NCBI RefSeq assembly: GCF_000381885.1
Contig: NZ_KB907226.1
Coordinates: forward strand, 54,317 to 118,316
DNA length: 64,000 bases
Direction: 5' to 3'
From: Actinomadura atramentaria DSM 43919
GTDB lineage: Bacteria > Actinomycetota > Actinomycetes > Streptosporangiales > Streptosporangiaceae
Below, piece by piece: positions 1-7,798 of this stretch. A model generated the notes under the pieces. The model did not search any database. It had not been told where the DNA came from and was given only the letters and a program-made list of their open reading frames with translations. The position numbers and the translations under genes are program-made. Position 1 is the stretch's first letter; every line of letters begins with the position of its first letter.

Positions 1-365
1 CGGGGGCCGCGCAGCCACAGCGCGTAGGGGCGTTCGTCGCCGAGGTCGTCCAGCGTCGTCGGCCATTCCGGGTCGCCGGGGCAGACGAGCCGGACGCCGA
101 GCCGCTCGGCGACGGCCAGGTCGGCGTCGGTGTCCACGGCGGACAGCCGGAGTCGCCAGTGTTCCAGCCGCGCCAGCGCGCGGTGCTGGTCCTCAGCCGT
201 TCGCGCGACGCCGTCCGGCAGTGTCCCGGAGCGGACGGCGCCAAGCGCGCCCGGCGGTCCGGCCCGCTCGATGAGGGCGTTGAGCAGCCGGTCTCCGGGT
301 TCGGCGAGGGCGGTCAGCGCGGCTCGCGCGGCGCGGCCGGTCGGATCGTCGTGGCTCGTGTTCAT
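1..365 (-). CDS. dprA: DNA processing protein DprA, N-terminal part (runs off window)
   Basis: Reading the minus strand from the ATG at 365 gives about 121 residues that begin MNTSHDDPTGRAARAALTAL and end in PEWPTTLDDLGDERPYALWL at the window edge. The segment CPGDPEWPTTLDDL followed by P.ALW.RG is the conserved entry into the Rossmann fold of DprA/Smf, a RecA-loading protein that binds incoming single-stranded DNA. The helical N-terminal region precedes it. The ATG overlaps the stop of the comM-like gene by 4 bases (ATGA), so the two are probably translationally coupled. The comM-dprA order is the usual actinobacterial arrangement. The Rossmann core and C-terminus lie outside the window. Confidence 0.9.
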   Translation of the reverse strand, partial: MNTSHDDPTGRAARAALTALAEPGDRLLNALIERAGPPGALGAVRSGTLPDGVARTAEDQHRALARLEHWRLRLSAVDTDADLAVAERLGVRLVCPGDPEWPTTLDDLGDERPYALWLRGP

Positions 366-1921
366 GATCGCCGTCCCATCCAGAGGGCGAGCGCGCCGCC
401 GATGTCGTCCGCGTCCGGCTCGTCGCGGTCCGCCAGGTCGGCGATGGTCCAGGCGACGCGCAGCACCCGGTCGAGGCCGCGCGCGCTGAGGCTTCCGTTC
501 TGCAGCGCGGCGTCGACCGCGCCCATCGCGGCGGCGGACGGGGTGAAGGCGCGCCGCACCTCCGGGCCGGGGATCTCGGAGTTCGTCCGCCACGGGGTGT
601 CGGACAGGCGCTTCAGCGTCCGTTCCCGGGCTGCGGCGACGCGTTCGGCGACGACCTCGCTGGGTTCGGCGAACTCCAGGTCGTAGCGCAGTTCGGCGCG
701 GCTGGCGGGGGCCAGCTCCAGCTTGAGGTCCACCCGGTCGAGCAGCGGTCCCGAGAGCCGCGACTGGTACTTGCGACGCGCGGAGGGCGCGCACGAGCAG
801 TCCATCTGCGTCGCCGCCGCGCACGGGCACGGGTTGGCGGCCAGGACCAGCGTGAACCGCGCGGGGAAGCACGCCGTTCCCTCGGCCCGCGAGATCCGGA
901 CCTCGCCCTCTTCGAGGGGCTGCCGCAGGACGTCCAACGCGCCCCACCTGAACTCCGGGGCTTCGTCCAGAAAGAGAATGCCCCGGTGGGCGAGGGAGAC
1001 CGCGCCTGGTTTGAGGACGCGGCCCGAGCCGCCGCCCGCCAGCGCGGCCGCGCTGGCGGTGTGGTGCGGGGCGTGGAACGGCGGGCGCGTGATGAGCGGC
1101 TGGCCGGGCGGGAGGGTGCCCGCCACGGAGTGGATCGCCGTCACCTCCAGCGCCGCGTCGGGCTCCAGTTGCGGCAGGAGCGTGGGGAGCCGTTCGGCCA
1201 GCATCGTCTTACCGCAGCCGGGTGGTCCGGCGAAGTACAGGTGGTGGCCGCCCGCCGCGCTGATCTCCAGGGCGCGGCGTCCTTCGGCCTGCCCTCGCAC
1301 GTCCGAGAGGTCCAGGACGGCGCGGCGGTCGGGCACGCGCCCGGCGAGGCCGTCGTGGGCGGCGGGCGGCGGATCGGGCTCGGCGTCCGTCTCCTCGACG
1401 GGCGGGGCCTCGTCGCGCAGGATCGCCAGGAGCCCGCGCAGCGTCGCGGTGCCGATGACCTCGACGTCCGGCACCAGCGCCGCCTCCGCGCGGTTCGCGA
1501 GCGGCACCACCGCCGTGCGGCACCCGGCGTTCGCCGCGGCCAGGACGGCGGGCAGCACGCCCGGCACGGCCCGGACCCGTCCGTCGAGCCCCAGCTCACC
1601 GATCACGACCAGCCCCGCGCACGACCGCGGCGGCACCGCCTCCGCCGCCGCGAGCAGCGCTATGGCGATGGCGAGATCGTAGAACGAACCCTTCTTCGGA
1701 AGGCTCGCCGGGAAGAGCGACACGGTGACGTGGCGGTTCGGCCAGTCCTCGCCCGAGTTGTAGATCGCCGCACGGACGCGGTCACGAGCCTCACTGAGCG
1801 CCGTGTCGGGCAGCCCGACGAGATGGAGGCCGGGAACGCCGCTCGTGATGGCCGCCTCGACGTCCACGACATAACCGTCGACACCGAGCAGCGAGACCGA
1901 TTTGGTCTTCGCGAGTGTCAT
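362..1921 (-). CDS. comM: YifB/ComM family Mg-chelatase-like AAA ATPase
   Basis: This is a 519-residue protein of normal family length. The N-terminal ChlI-like domain (about 1-190, starting MTLAKTKSVSLLGVDGYVVD) is followed by an AAA module. Walker A is GPPGCGKT near residue 235 and Walker B is GILFLDEAPEF near 310. A cysteine cluster NPCPCAAATQMDCSC lies between them and the sensor region, and a C-terminal Mg_chelatase domain ends in ALWMGRRS. ComM acts as a hexameric helicase that promotes branch migration in natural transformation; in actinobacteria its role is less certain. I chose the ATG at 1921 because AAGGAG lies 6 bases upstream and the text further upstream is low-complexity and non-coding. 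It overlaps dprA downstream by 4 bases. Confidence 0.93.
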   Translation of the reverse strand: MTLAKTKSVSLLGVDGYVVDVEAAITSGVPGLHLVGLPDTALSEARDRVRAAIYNSGEDWPNRHVTVSLFPASLPKKGSFYDLAIAIALLAAAEAVPPRSCAGLVVIGELGLDGRVRAVPGVLPAVLAAANAGCRTAVVPLANRAEAALVPDVEVIGTATLRGLLAILRDEAPPVEETDAEPDPPPAAHDGLAGRVPDRRAVLDLSDVRGQAEGRRALEISAAGGHHLYFAGPPGCGKTMLAERLPTLLPQLEPDAALEVTAIHSVAGTLPPGQPLITRPPFHAPHHTASAAALAGGGSGRVLKPGAVSLAHRGILFLDEAPEFRWGALDVLRQPLEEGEVRISRAEGTACFPARFTLVLAANPCPCAAATQMDCSCAPSARRKYQSRLSGPLLDRVDLKLELAPASRAELRYDLEFAEPSEVVAERVAAARERTLKRLSDTPWRTNSEIPGPEVRRAFTPSAAAMGAVDAALQNGSLSARGLDRVLRVAWTIADLADRDEPDADDIGGALALWMGRRS

Positions 1922-2599
1922 GCACAACTCCTTGAATCGAGACCCCTCGCGACCAGCGAGGGACAAGAACTGCTGGAAAGCACTGCACTTCCGCCCAGCG
2001 CCCCGCCACGGCCGCGCGCCGAACCAGACCGACACACGGACCAGCGAGCGCCCAACCGCACGACAGCCACCGCCCCGATCCGCCCCACACGGGCCGAACC
2101 GGGCCGTACCGGGCCGCATCAGGCCGGTTCGCGCCGGACCGGGCCGACCCCGGAGCGCGCCCTGCGGTACGGGCCCGCACCGCGCCGACTTGCGCCGACT
2201 TGCGCCGACCCGCATCGGTCCAGGCACGAACGAGACGGCGAGCATCCGCGCCGCACGACCCCGCCACCCCGCACCCACCGCCCCCGCCCTGCGCCGCCCC
2301 ACCCCGCGCCGCCCCACCCTGCGCCGCCTCGGCCCGCACCGGGCTGCCCGGGCTGCGCCGTCCTGGACGGCACCGACCTGCACTGGCCCGCGCCGCACCG
2401 CACTGACGAACGAGACGGTGTGCGTTCGCTGCCTCGCGGCGGCTGCTGCCGCACCGCATCGCGCCGCGCTAACCGCGCTGGTCGTGCTGCGCTGCATCGT
2501 GCTGATCGAGCCGGGTCGGTGGACGGGACGGTTGGCGTCGGCGGCTGCGCGGCGGTTGCCGCGCTGTTCCGGCGGCCCGGCGGCCACGGCTGCGCCGGA

Positions 2600-2687
2600 C
2601 CGCCTCCGTGCGTGCGCGGGCATGCTGCTCGTCCTGTCCGCAGAGCTTCCCGGCGGCCCACCGCCTCCGTGCGTGCGCGGGCATGCT
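2600..2687. repeat. 27-bp direct repeat pair
   Basis: The 27 bases at 2600-2626, which contain CCTCCGTGCGTGCGCGGGCA, recur exactly at 2661-2687, 61 bases downstream. Neither copy lies in a credible gene. The copies are too long to be a chance match in local sequence and probably reflect a duplication inside the spacer. Confidence 0.8.
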
Positions 2688-2929
2688 CGTTCGTCGCTGG
2701 GCCGGCCGAGCACCGCGCGCGGCGGCGTTGGTCCGGCGTTGTGCTGGCTCGCCGCCGCGCGGCTGTGCTTGTCCGGCGCGGCGTTGTCCGGTCGCCGCAG
2801 TGCGCGGGAGTGCTGACGCTGAGTCGGCTGCGGTACGGCGCGGTGGTGCCGGAGCCACGCCAACCTGGGCCAACCTGGGCCGGCCTGGTCGCCGTGGCCG
2901 CGCTGGCTCGGCGCTGCGTTGGTTAGCCG

Positions 2930-3181
2930 TCGTGCGCTGCGTGGTCGCAGGTTGCGCGGTCGTACTGGTCCGGCGCTGCGCTCGCGGCGGTCTGGTGGGT
3001 GGGCCGCGGGATTCGGTGGTGTGGTGGGTGGGGCGGGGAGAGAGTCGTGTGGGGGAGTGCGGATGCGTTGTGTTGGGGTCGGTGAGGTGCTGATGTGCTG
3101 TTGTGTTCCAGTGGGTGGGCGTGTACCCGACGACCCGGCGGTGGTCGGTGGGTTGCGGGTGGTTGTTGTGGGGTGTGGGCA
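2930..3181 (-). terminator. Possible Rho-dependent termination region after yraN
   Basis: Read as the RNA that follows the yraN stop, this stretch is rich in C and A and very poor in G, for example CCCACACCCCACAACAACC directly after the stop. A C-over-G bubble immediately downstream of a stop is the known signature of a Rho utilisation site. No stem with a U-tract is seen. This is inference from composition only. Confidence 0.45.
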
Positions 3182-3547
3182 TTAGCTGATCGCGCGTAGA
3201 TGCTCGATGGTGAAGCCGGCGGGGGCCAGGAGCAGGCCGAGGGCGTCCACCCGCAGATGGGTGGGGGGAATGCCGTGGTCGGCGCCCCAGCGCAGGGCGA
3301 GGCGGCGCAGGCGAGCCGCCTTGGCGGGGGTCACCGCTTCCAGGGGATGGCCGAACTTGCCGTTGCGGCGGGTTTTCACCTCGCACGCCACGTACCAGCG
3401 GCCGTCGCGCGCGACGATGTCCAGCTCGCCTTCGGGACAGCGCCAGTTCCGGTCGACGACGGTCCAGCCGAGACGCACCAGGTGGTGCGCGGCGATGGCC
3501 TCGCCTCGCGCGCCGAGGGCGTGCGCCGTGTTGAGTTCCGATCGCAT
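3182..3547 (-). CDS. yraN: YraN (UPF0102) family endonuclease-like protein
   Basis: This 121-residue protein has the restriction-endonuclease-like core of the UPF0102/YraN family. The sequence GARGEAIAAHHLVRLGWTV is followed by NWRCPEGELDIVARDG, in which the E/D residues are the metal ligands, and then VACEVKTRR with the E-x-K of the PD-(D/E)xK fold. The C-terminus FTIEHLRAIS is short. The ATG at 3547 is chosen because GGAGGTGATT lies 3 bases upstream, an almost full anti-Shine-Dalgarno match. In other actinobacteria it is the first gene of yraN-comM-dprA; here a long spacer separates it from comM. Its exact role is not established. Confidence 0.9.
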   Translation of the reverse strand: MRSELNTAHALGARGEAIAAHHLVRLGWTVVDRNWRCPEGELDIVARDGRWYVACEVKTRRNGKFGHPLEAVTPAKAARLRRLALRWGADHGIPPTHLRVDALGLLLAPAGFTIEHLRAIS

Positions 3548-3611
3548 CGGAATCACCTCCGGGCACGACCCTGCGTCCTCGGGGGCGGCCAACGGAAAAT
3601 CGTTTCGAGGC

Positions 3612-3620
3612 TGTGGATAA
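3612..3620 (-). promoter_or_regulatory. DnaA box-like TTATCCACA
   Basis: The plus-strand sequence TGTGGATAA is the reverse complement of the consensus DnaA box TTATCCACA. It sits in the divergent yraN/xerC intergenic region. Related boxes occur at 5618-5626 (TTGTCCACA, minus) and 13405-13413 (TTATCCACA, plus). They are isolated and do not form an origin. Confidence 0.4.
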
Positions 3621-3777
3621 CTGGGTGCGCCGACCGCGTCGGACCGACAACGATCGGCCCCTTGACCTGGGGTTTCGTGGGGGCGTTGGTGACCGGCTCT
3701 CGGTGATACGACTCACGGCCCTCCGCCGGGCGGAGGCGGCGCTTGCAATCGGGTCGTGGAACGGCGAGCGTGGCGCT

Positions 3778-4707
3778 GTGACGACCGATGACCAGGAGGC
3801 GATCCCCGCCCCGTTCAGCGAGGCCATCGCGGAGTTCGAGCGCCACCTGCGCGCGGAGCGGGGCCTGTCGCCGCACACGCTCCGCGCGTACCTCGGCGAC
3901 GTGGGCGATCTCGTGCGGCACGCGGCCGCCGTCGGCCTCGCCGGGCCAGGGGAGCTGGAGGTCGGCGTCCTGCGCGCGTGGCTCGCCCGGCAGCACGCCG
4001 AGGGCCGGTCGCGCGCGACGCTCGCACGCAGGACCGCCGCCGCGCGCGCGTTCACCCGGTACCTGCACCGCCGGGGGCTCCTCGAAGCCGACCCCGGTCC
4101 GCTGCTCGGCACGCCGCGTCCGAACCGCGACCTGCCGACCGTGCTGTCGAAGGAGCAGGCCGCGCGCCTGCTCGACGGCATGACGGCGGACGGCCCGATC
4201 GGTCTGCGCGACCTGGCCGTCCTCGAAGTCTTCTACGCGACCGGCGTCCGGGTCAGCGAGCTGTGCGGGATGGACGTGGACGACCTCGATCCCGGACGCG
4301 GCACCGTCCGCGTCATCGGCAAGGGCGACAAGGAGCGGAGGGTCCCCATCGCCGCCGTCGCCGTCCAGGCCGCCGAGGACTGGCTGCGCGCGGGCCGCCC
4401 CGCGCTGGCGACCGAGTCCAGCGGCGCGGCGCTGTTCCTCGGCGCGCGCGGGGGGCGGCTCCACCCGACGACGGCGCGCAAGATCGTCCACGCGCGGATC
4501 GCCGAGGCCGGGGACGTCCCCGACCTCGGCCCGCACGGCCTGCGGCACAGCGCCGCGACCCATCTTCTGGAGGGCGGCGCGGATCTGCGCAGCGTCCAGG
4601 AGATCCTCGGCCACGCGTCACTGAGGACGACGCAGATCTACACGCACGTCTCCGTGGAACGCCTCCGGAGCGTGCATCGCCAGGCGCATCCGCGCGGAGC
4701 CGAGTGA
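3778..4707 (+). CDS. xerC: Tyrosine recombinase XerC
   Basis: This 309-residue protein has the two-domain layout of chromosome dimer resolution recombinases. The SAM-like N-terminal DNA-binding domain (about 10-95) starts at FSEAIAEFERHLRAERGLSP, and the catalytic domain follows. The active-site set is complete: R158 in ATGVRVSELCGM, K185 in GKGDKERRVP, H253 and R256 in HGLRHSAATHLL, H279 in GHASLRTTQ and Y288 in IYTHV. I set the start at GTG 3778 because earlier in-frame codons extend through non-conserved sequence. It should act with XerD at dif during chromosome segregation. The convergent M23 gene ends 8 bases after its stop. Confidence 0.93.
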   Translation: MTTDDQEAIPAPFSEAIAEFERHLRAERGLSPHTLRAYLGDVGDLVRHAAAVGLAGPGELEVGVLRAWLARQHAEGRSRATLARRTAAARAFTRYLHRRGLLEADPGPLLGTPRPNRDLPTVLSKEQAARLLDGMTADGPIGLRDLAVLEVFYATGVRVSELCGMDVDDLDPGRGTVRVIGKGDKERRVPIAAVAVQAAEDWLRAGRPALATESSGAALFLGARGGRLHPTTARKIVHARIAEAGDVPDLGPHGLRHSAATHLLEGGADLRSVQEILGHASLRTTQIYTHVSVERLRSVHRQAHPRGAE

Positions 4708-4715
4708 ATGCGCGG

Positions 4716-5567
4716 TCAGCGGACCCGGCGCAGGCGGCGTTCCCGTGCCAGGTCGATCACCTCGCAGGGCTGGCGTCGGCGCGCGGGCCGTCTGAGCCGC
4801 GCGTGCCGCCCTACGAACAGCGCCAGGAACGCGAGCAGGAAGCCTGAGCCCATTCCCGTCAGCCACGTCCCGCTGAAGGACGTCGCGGAGCGCAGCGCAA
4901 CATCAGGCGTCCTTCGGGCGGTTCCCGGAACGTGCGGCGCGGACGATGCCGTCGCCCACTGGGGGAGCAGCCGAACGCCCCGGCCCACGAGCGACAGCGG
5001 ATCGAGATAGACCGTCCCGCGCAGCAGGCCCCAGTGCAGGCACGGAACCGCGCAGTGCGGCGACGGGACGCGCTCCAGGACCCCGATCGGCGTCCCCGCC
5101 GCGACGGCCGCGCCGACCCGCACCGAGGGGAGGACCGGCAGATACGTCGTCCGCAGCACCCCGTGGCTGACCGCGACGACGCTCCGGCCCGCGAGCCGCC
5201 CGGCGTACGAGACCGTCCCGGCTCCGGCGGCCCGGACCGGCGCACCGGGCCGGGCCGCGAGATCGACGCCCCGATGGCCGGGCCCCCACGGGACGGCGGG
5301 CGGTGAGAACGCTCGGACGACCGTGGGCGTCGGTGGTCCGAGCGGCCAGCGCCACCCGCTGGAGGCGTCGCGCCCTACGGCGTGACGCGTCGGAGCGCTG
5401 TTCGCGGGGCGTGCCCGCCGACCGCCAGGGGCAGCGTCGGCCGGGTCGGTGGACGCGGTGCCGTGTACGCCGCCGGGCCGTAAGCCGTGCGGACCGCCCG
5501 GCGAGGCGGTGGAAGGCGAGAGGCCGAGCGCGGCGAAGATCGCGAGCGCGAGTGCGAATGCAGTCAT
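4716..5567 (-). CDS. Membrane-associated M23 family peptidase-like protein
   Basis: This is a 283-residue protein. An N-terminal signal (MTAFALALAIFAALGLSPST) leads into a disordered Pro/Ala/Arg region and then an M23 fold with HRGVDLAARPGAPVRAAGAG and VSYAGRLAGRSVVAVSHG. A C-terminal transmembrane segment (GSGFLLAFLALFVG) is followed by a basic tail ending ARERRLRRVR. The first zinc motif HxxxD is present. The second, normally HxH, reads PCLHWGLLRG, so Cys replaces the first histidine. The protein may be a degenerate or regulatory M23 member such as an amidase activator. An M23 gene between xerC and rpsB is conserved in actinobacteria. The start at 5567 is chosen for the signal peptide; no strong ribosome site is visible. 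Confidence 0.85.
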   Translation of the reverse strand: MTAFALALAIFAALGLSPSTASPGGPHGLRPGGVHGTASTDPADAAPGGRRARPANSAPTRHAVGRDASSGWRWPLGPPTPTVVRAFSPPAVPWGPGHRGVDLAARPGAPVRAAGAGTVSYAGRLAGRSVVAVSHGVLRTTYLPVLPSVRVGAAVAAGTPIGVLERVPSPHCAVPCLHWGLLRGTVYLDPLSLVGRGVRLLPQWATASSAPHVPGTARRTPDVALRSATSFSGTWLTGMGSGFLLAFLALFVGRHARLRRPARRRQPCEVIDLARERRLRRVR

Positions 5568-5886
5568 GCCGCGAGCCTGACGAGCCGCCACCGACCGGCG
5601 CGAACGGCGGCCGAACCTGTGGACAACTCCGTCCGAAGGCCGCTGCGGTCGGCTGATTCCACCCGCACGTCGCTCATCCCATAGAATCGGAGAACGGCTG
5701 CGTGGGTCCATGCCCAGGCGGCCGAATTCACGCGCTCTCGCGCCATCCGGTCCTCGCGGCCGGTGGGGCACGGCCTCTCGGTCCGCCGTTCGCGGCGGCG
5801 AGGCGGTGTCGGGGCGCAGACACAACCGACACGCGGCCCTCCCGACCGGAACCGGAACGGCGGGCCAGAAGAGGAGAACACGGGAT
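5568..5886. promoter_or_regulatory. Divergent M23/rpsB intergenic region and long rpsB leader
   Basis: This 319-base gap contains no gene. A good plus-strand -10 box, TAGAAT, sits at 5682-5687. It predicts an rpsB leader of roughly 190 bases, consistent with the autoregulated S2 leaders known in other bacteria, although I could not match a defined S2-binding fold. A DnaA-like box (TTGTCCACA, minus) is at 5618-5626. The ribosome site GAGGAG lies just before the rpsB ATG. Confidence 0.5.
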
Positions 5887-6828
5887 ATGGCACCCGTCGT
5901 CACGATGCGGCAGCTGCTGGAGAGCGGCGTTCACTTCGGCCACCAGACGCGCCGCTGGAACCCGAAGATGAAGCGCTTCATCCTCACCGAGCGCAACGGC
6001 ATCTACATCATCGACCTGCAGCAGTCGCTGTCCTACATCGACCGCGCCTTCGAGTTCGTCAAGGCCACGGTCGCCCACGGCGGCACGATCCTGTTCGTCG
6101 GCACCAAGAAGCAGGCCCAGGAGGCCATCGCCGAGCAGGCCGCGCGGGTCGGGATGCCGTACGTCAACCAGCGCTGGCTGGGCGGCATGCTCACCAACTT
6201 CTCCACCGTCCACAAGCGTCTCACCCGGCTCAAGGAGCTGGAGGAGATCAACTACGACGACGTGGCCGGCTCCGGCATGACCAAGAAGGAGCTCCTCGGG
6301 CTGCGCCGCGAGAAGGACAAGCTGGAGCGCACCCTCGGCGGTATCCGCGACATGGCCAAGGTGCCCAGCGCCGTCTGGATCGTGGACACCAAGAAGGAGC
6401 ACATCGCGGTCAACGAGGCCAAGAAGCTCGGCATCCCGGTCGTCGCGATCCTGGACACCAACTGCGACCCCGACGAGGTCGACTACCCGATCCCGGGCAA
6501 CGACGACGCGATCCGCAGCGTCAGCATGCTGACCCGCGTCGTCGCCGACGCCGTCGCGGACGGCCTCATCGCCCGCGCGGGCGCCGCGTCCGGCGGCGAC
6601 GAGAAGCCCGCCGAGTCCGGCGGCGGCGCGGAGCCGCTCGCCGAGTGGGAGCGGGAGCTGCTGGAGAACAAGGAGCAGGGCGCCGCCGAGGCCGCGCCCG
6701 CCGAGGCCCCGGCCGAGGAGCCCGCCGCCGCGCAGGCGGAGGCCGAGCAGCCCGCCGCCGAGGCCGCCCCGGCCGAGCAGGCCGAGGCCGCGCAGGCGCC
6801 TGCCGACGGCGCCGCCGAGCAGGCCTGA
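5887..6828 (+). CDS. rpsB: 30S ribosomal protein S2
   Basis: This is a 313-residue protein. The start MAPVVTMRQLLESGVHFGHQ and the motif RRWNPKMKRFILTERNGIYI are the S2 signature, and FVGTKKQAQ, RWLGGMLTNF and PVVAILDTNCDPDEVDYPIP are all present. S2 binds the 30S body and is needed for S1 recruitment and initiation. After the conserved core (about residue 245) there is a 65-residue Ala/Glu/Pro-rich acidic tail, longer than the tail in Escherichia coli but common in actinobacteria. GAGGAGAA precedes the ATG. tsf follows after an intercistronic hairpin. Confidence 0.97.
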   Translation: MAPVVTMRQLLESGVHFGHQTRRWNPKMKRFILTERNGIYIIDLQQSLSYIDRAFEFVKATVAHGGTILFVGTKKQAQEAIAEQAARVGMPYVNQRWLGGMLTNFSTVHKRLTRLKELEEINYDDVAGSGMTKKELLGLRREKDKLERTLGGIRDMAKVPSAVWIVDTKKEHIAVNEAKKLGIPVVAILDTNCDPDEVDYPIPGNDDAIRSVSMLTRVVADAVADGLIARAGAASGGDEKPAESGGGAEPLAEWERELLENKEQGAAEAAPAEAPAEEPAAAQAEAEQPAAEAAPAEQAEAAQAPADGAAEQA

Positions 6829-6837
6829 CGACGCGCC

Positions 6838-6864
6838 GTCCCGGGGCCGCAGCGGCCCCGGGAC
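6838..6864 (+). terminator. rpsB-tsf intercistronic hairpin
   Basis: A perfect 13-base inverted repeat (GTCCCGGGGCCGC, one A, then its complement) lies 10 bases after the rpsB stop. No U-tract follows, so it may act as an attenuator or RNA-processing barrier that lets S2 and EF-Ts be made at different levels, rather than as a full terminator. Confidence 0.65.
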
Positions 6865-6909
6865 GCCGTCCCCGCAGACTTTTCCACCCACTCCAGAGAC
6901 GAAAGAGCG

Positions 6910-7746
6910 ATGGCTGACTTCACCGCCGCCGACGTCAAGCGGCTCCGGGAGCTGACCGGCTCCGGCATGATGGCCTGCAAGAACGCCCTCACCGAGGCCG
7001 AGGGCGACTTCGACAAGGCCGTCGAGATCCTGCGCCTCAAGGGCGCCAAGGACGTCGGCAAGCGCGCCGAGCGCACCGCCGCCAACGGCCTGGTCGCGCA
7101 GTACTTCCAGGGCTCCGGCGACGGCGCCCTGCTCGAACTCAAGTGCGAGACGGACTTCGTCGCGAAGAACGCCGAGTTCATCGCGCTGGCCGACCGCATC
7201 GTCGAGTTCGCGTCCACCAGCGGCGCGGCCGACGCCGAGGCGCTGCTCGCCGCCGAGATCGAGTCCGGCAAGACCGTCGACGCCCTGGTCCAGGAGGCCA
7301 GCGCGAAGATCGGCGAGAAGCTGGAGATCGGCCGGTTCGCGCACTACCAGGGCGCGTACGTGGCCAGCTACCTCCACAAGTCCGACCCGTCCCTGCCGCC
7401 GACCACCGGCGTCCTGGTCGAGCTGGACAAGGAGAACGCCGAGGTCGCCCGCGACGTCGCGCAGCAGATCGCCGCGATGTCGCCGAAGTACCTCACCCGC
7501 GAGGACATCCCGGCGGAGGCCGTCGCCAAGGAGCGGGCGCTCGCCGAGCAGCTCACCCGCGACGAGGGCAAGCCCGAGCAGGCCATCCCGAAGATCGTCG
7601 AGGGCCGCGTCAACGCGTACTTCCGCGACTTCGTGCTGCTGGAGCAGGCGTTCGTCAAGGACGGCAAGAAGACGATCGCCAAGGTCCTGGAGGAGGCGGG
7701 CGTCAACGTCGTCCGCTTCATCCGCATCAAGGTCGGCCAGGCGTAG
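6910..7746 (+). CDS. tsf: Translation elongation factor Ts
   Basis: This 278-residue guanine-nucleotide exchange factor for EF-Tu has the N-terminal UBA-like module (MADFTAADVKRLRELTGSGM). The motif that contacts EF-Tu, LKCETDFVAKN, follows near residue 75. The core subdomains continue to FIRIKVGQA. The length fits the actinobacterial form. The ATG follows GACGAAAGAGCG, a weak purine-rich ribosome site. It is part of the rpsB-tsf-pyrH-frr-cdsA unit. Confidence 0.97.
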   Translation: MADFTAADVKRLRELTGSGMMACKNALTEAEGDFDKAVEILRLKGAKDVGKRAERTAANGLVAQYFQGSGDGALLELKCETDFVAKNAEFIALADRIVEFASTSGAADAEALLAAEIESGKTVDALVQEASAKIGEKLEIGRFAHYQGAYVASYLHKSDPSLPPTTGVLVELDKENAEVARDVAQQIAAMSPKYLTREDIPAEAVAKERALAEQLTRDEGKPEQAIPKIVEGRVNAYFRDFVLLEQAFVKDGKKTIAKVLEEAGVNVVRFIRIKVGQA

Positions 7747-7798
7747 GTCCCGGACGAACGGGACCGCATATTCGCAACGCAACGAGGAGGCCGCCGAC

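Larger units (their letters stand above)
1922..3181. other. 1.26 kb non-coding spacer between comM and yraN
   Basis: No open frame here has convincing codon bias or a recognisable protein. Roughly 1980-2560 is C-rich on the plus strand, with short imperfect repeats such as GCGCCGACTT near 2183-2205. From about 2590 the composition switches to G-rich. A 27-bp direct repeat lies at 2600-2626 and 2661-2687, and the last 250 bases are strongly G/T-rich on the plus strand. In most actinobacteria yraN, comM and dprA are nearly contiguous, so the spacer is unusual. Confidence 0.7.

Noticed and set aside
1791..4181. Long overlapping open frames on both strands across the comM-yraN spacer and into xerC
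   Set aside because: They are Arg/Pro/Ala-rich with no fold, no ribosome sites and codon positions unlike real genes. High GC alone removes stop codons.
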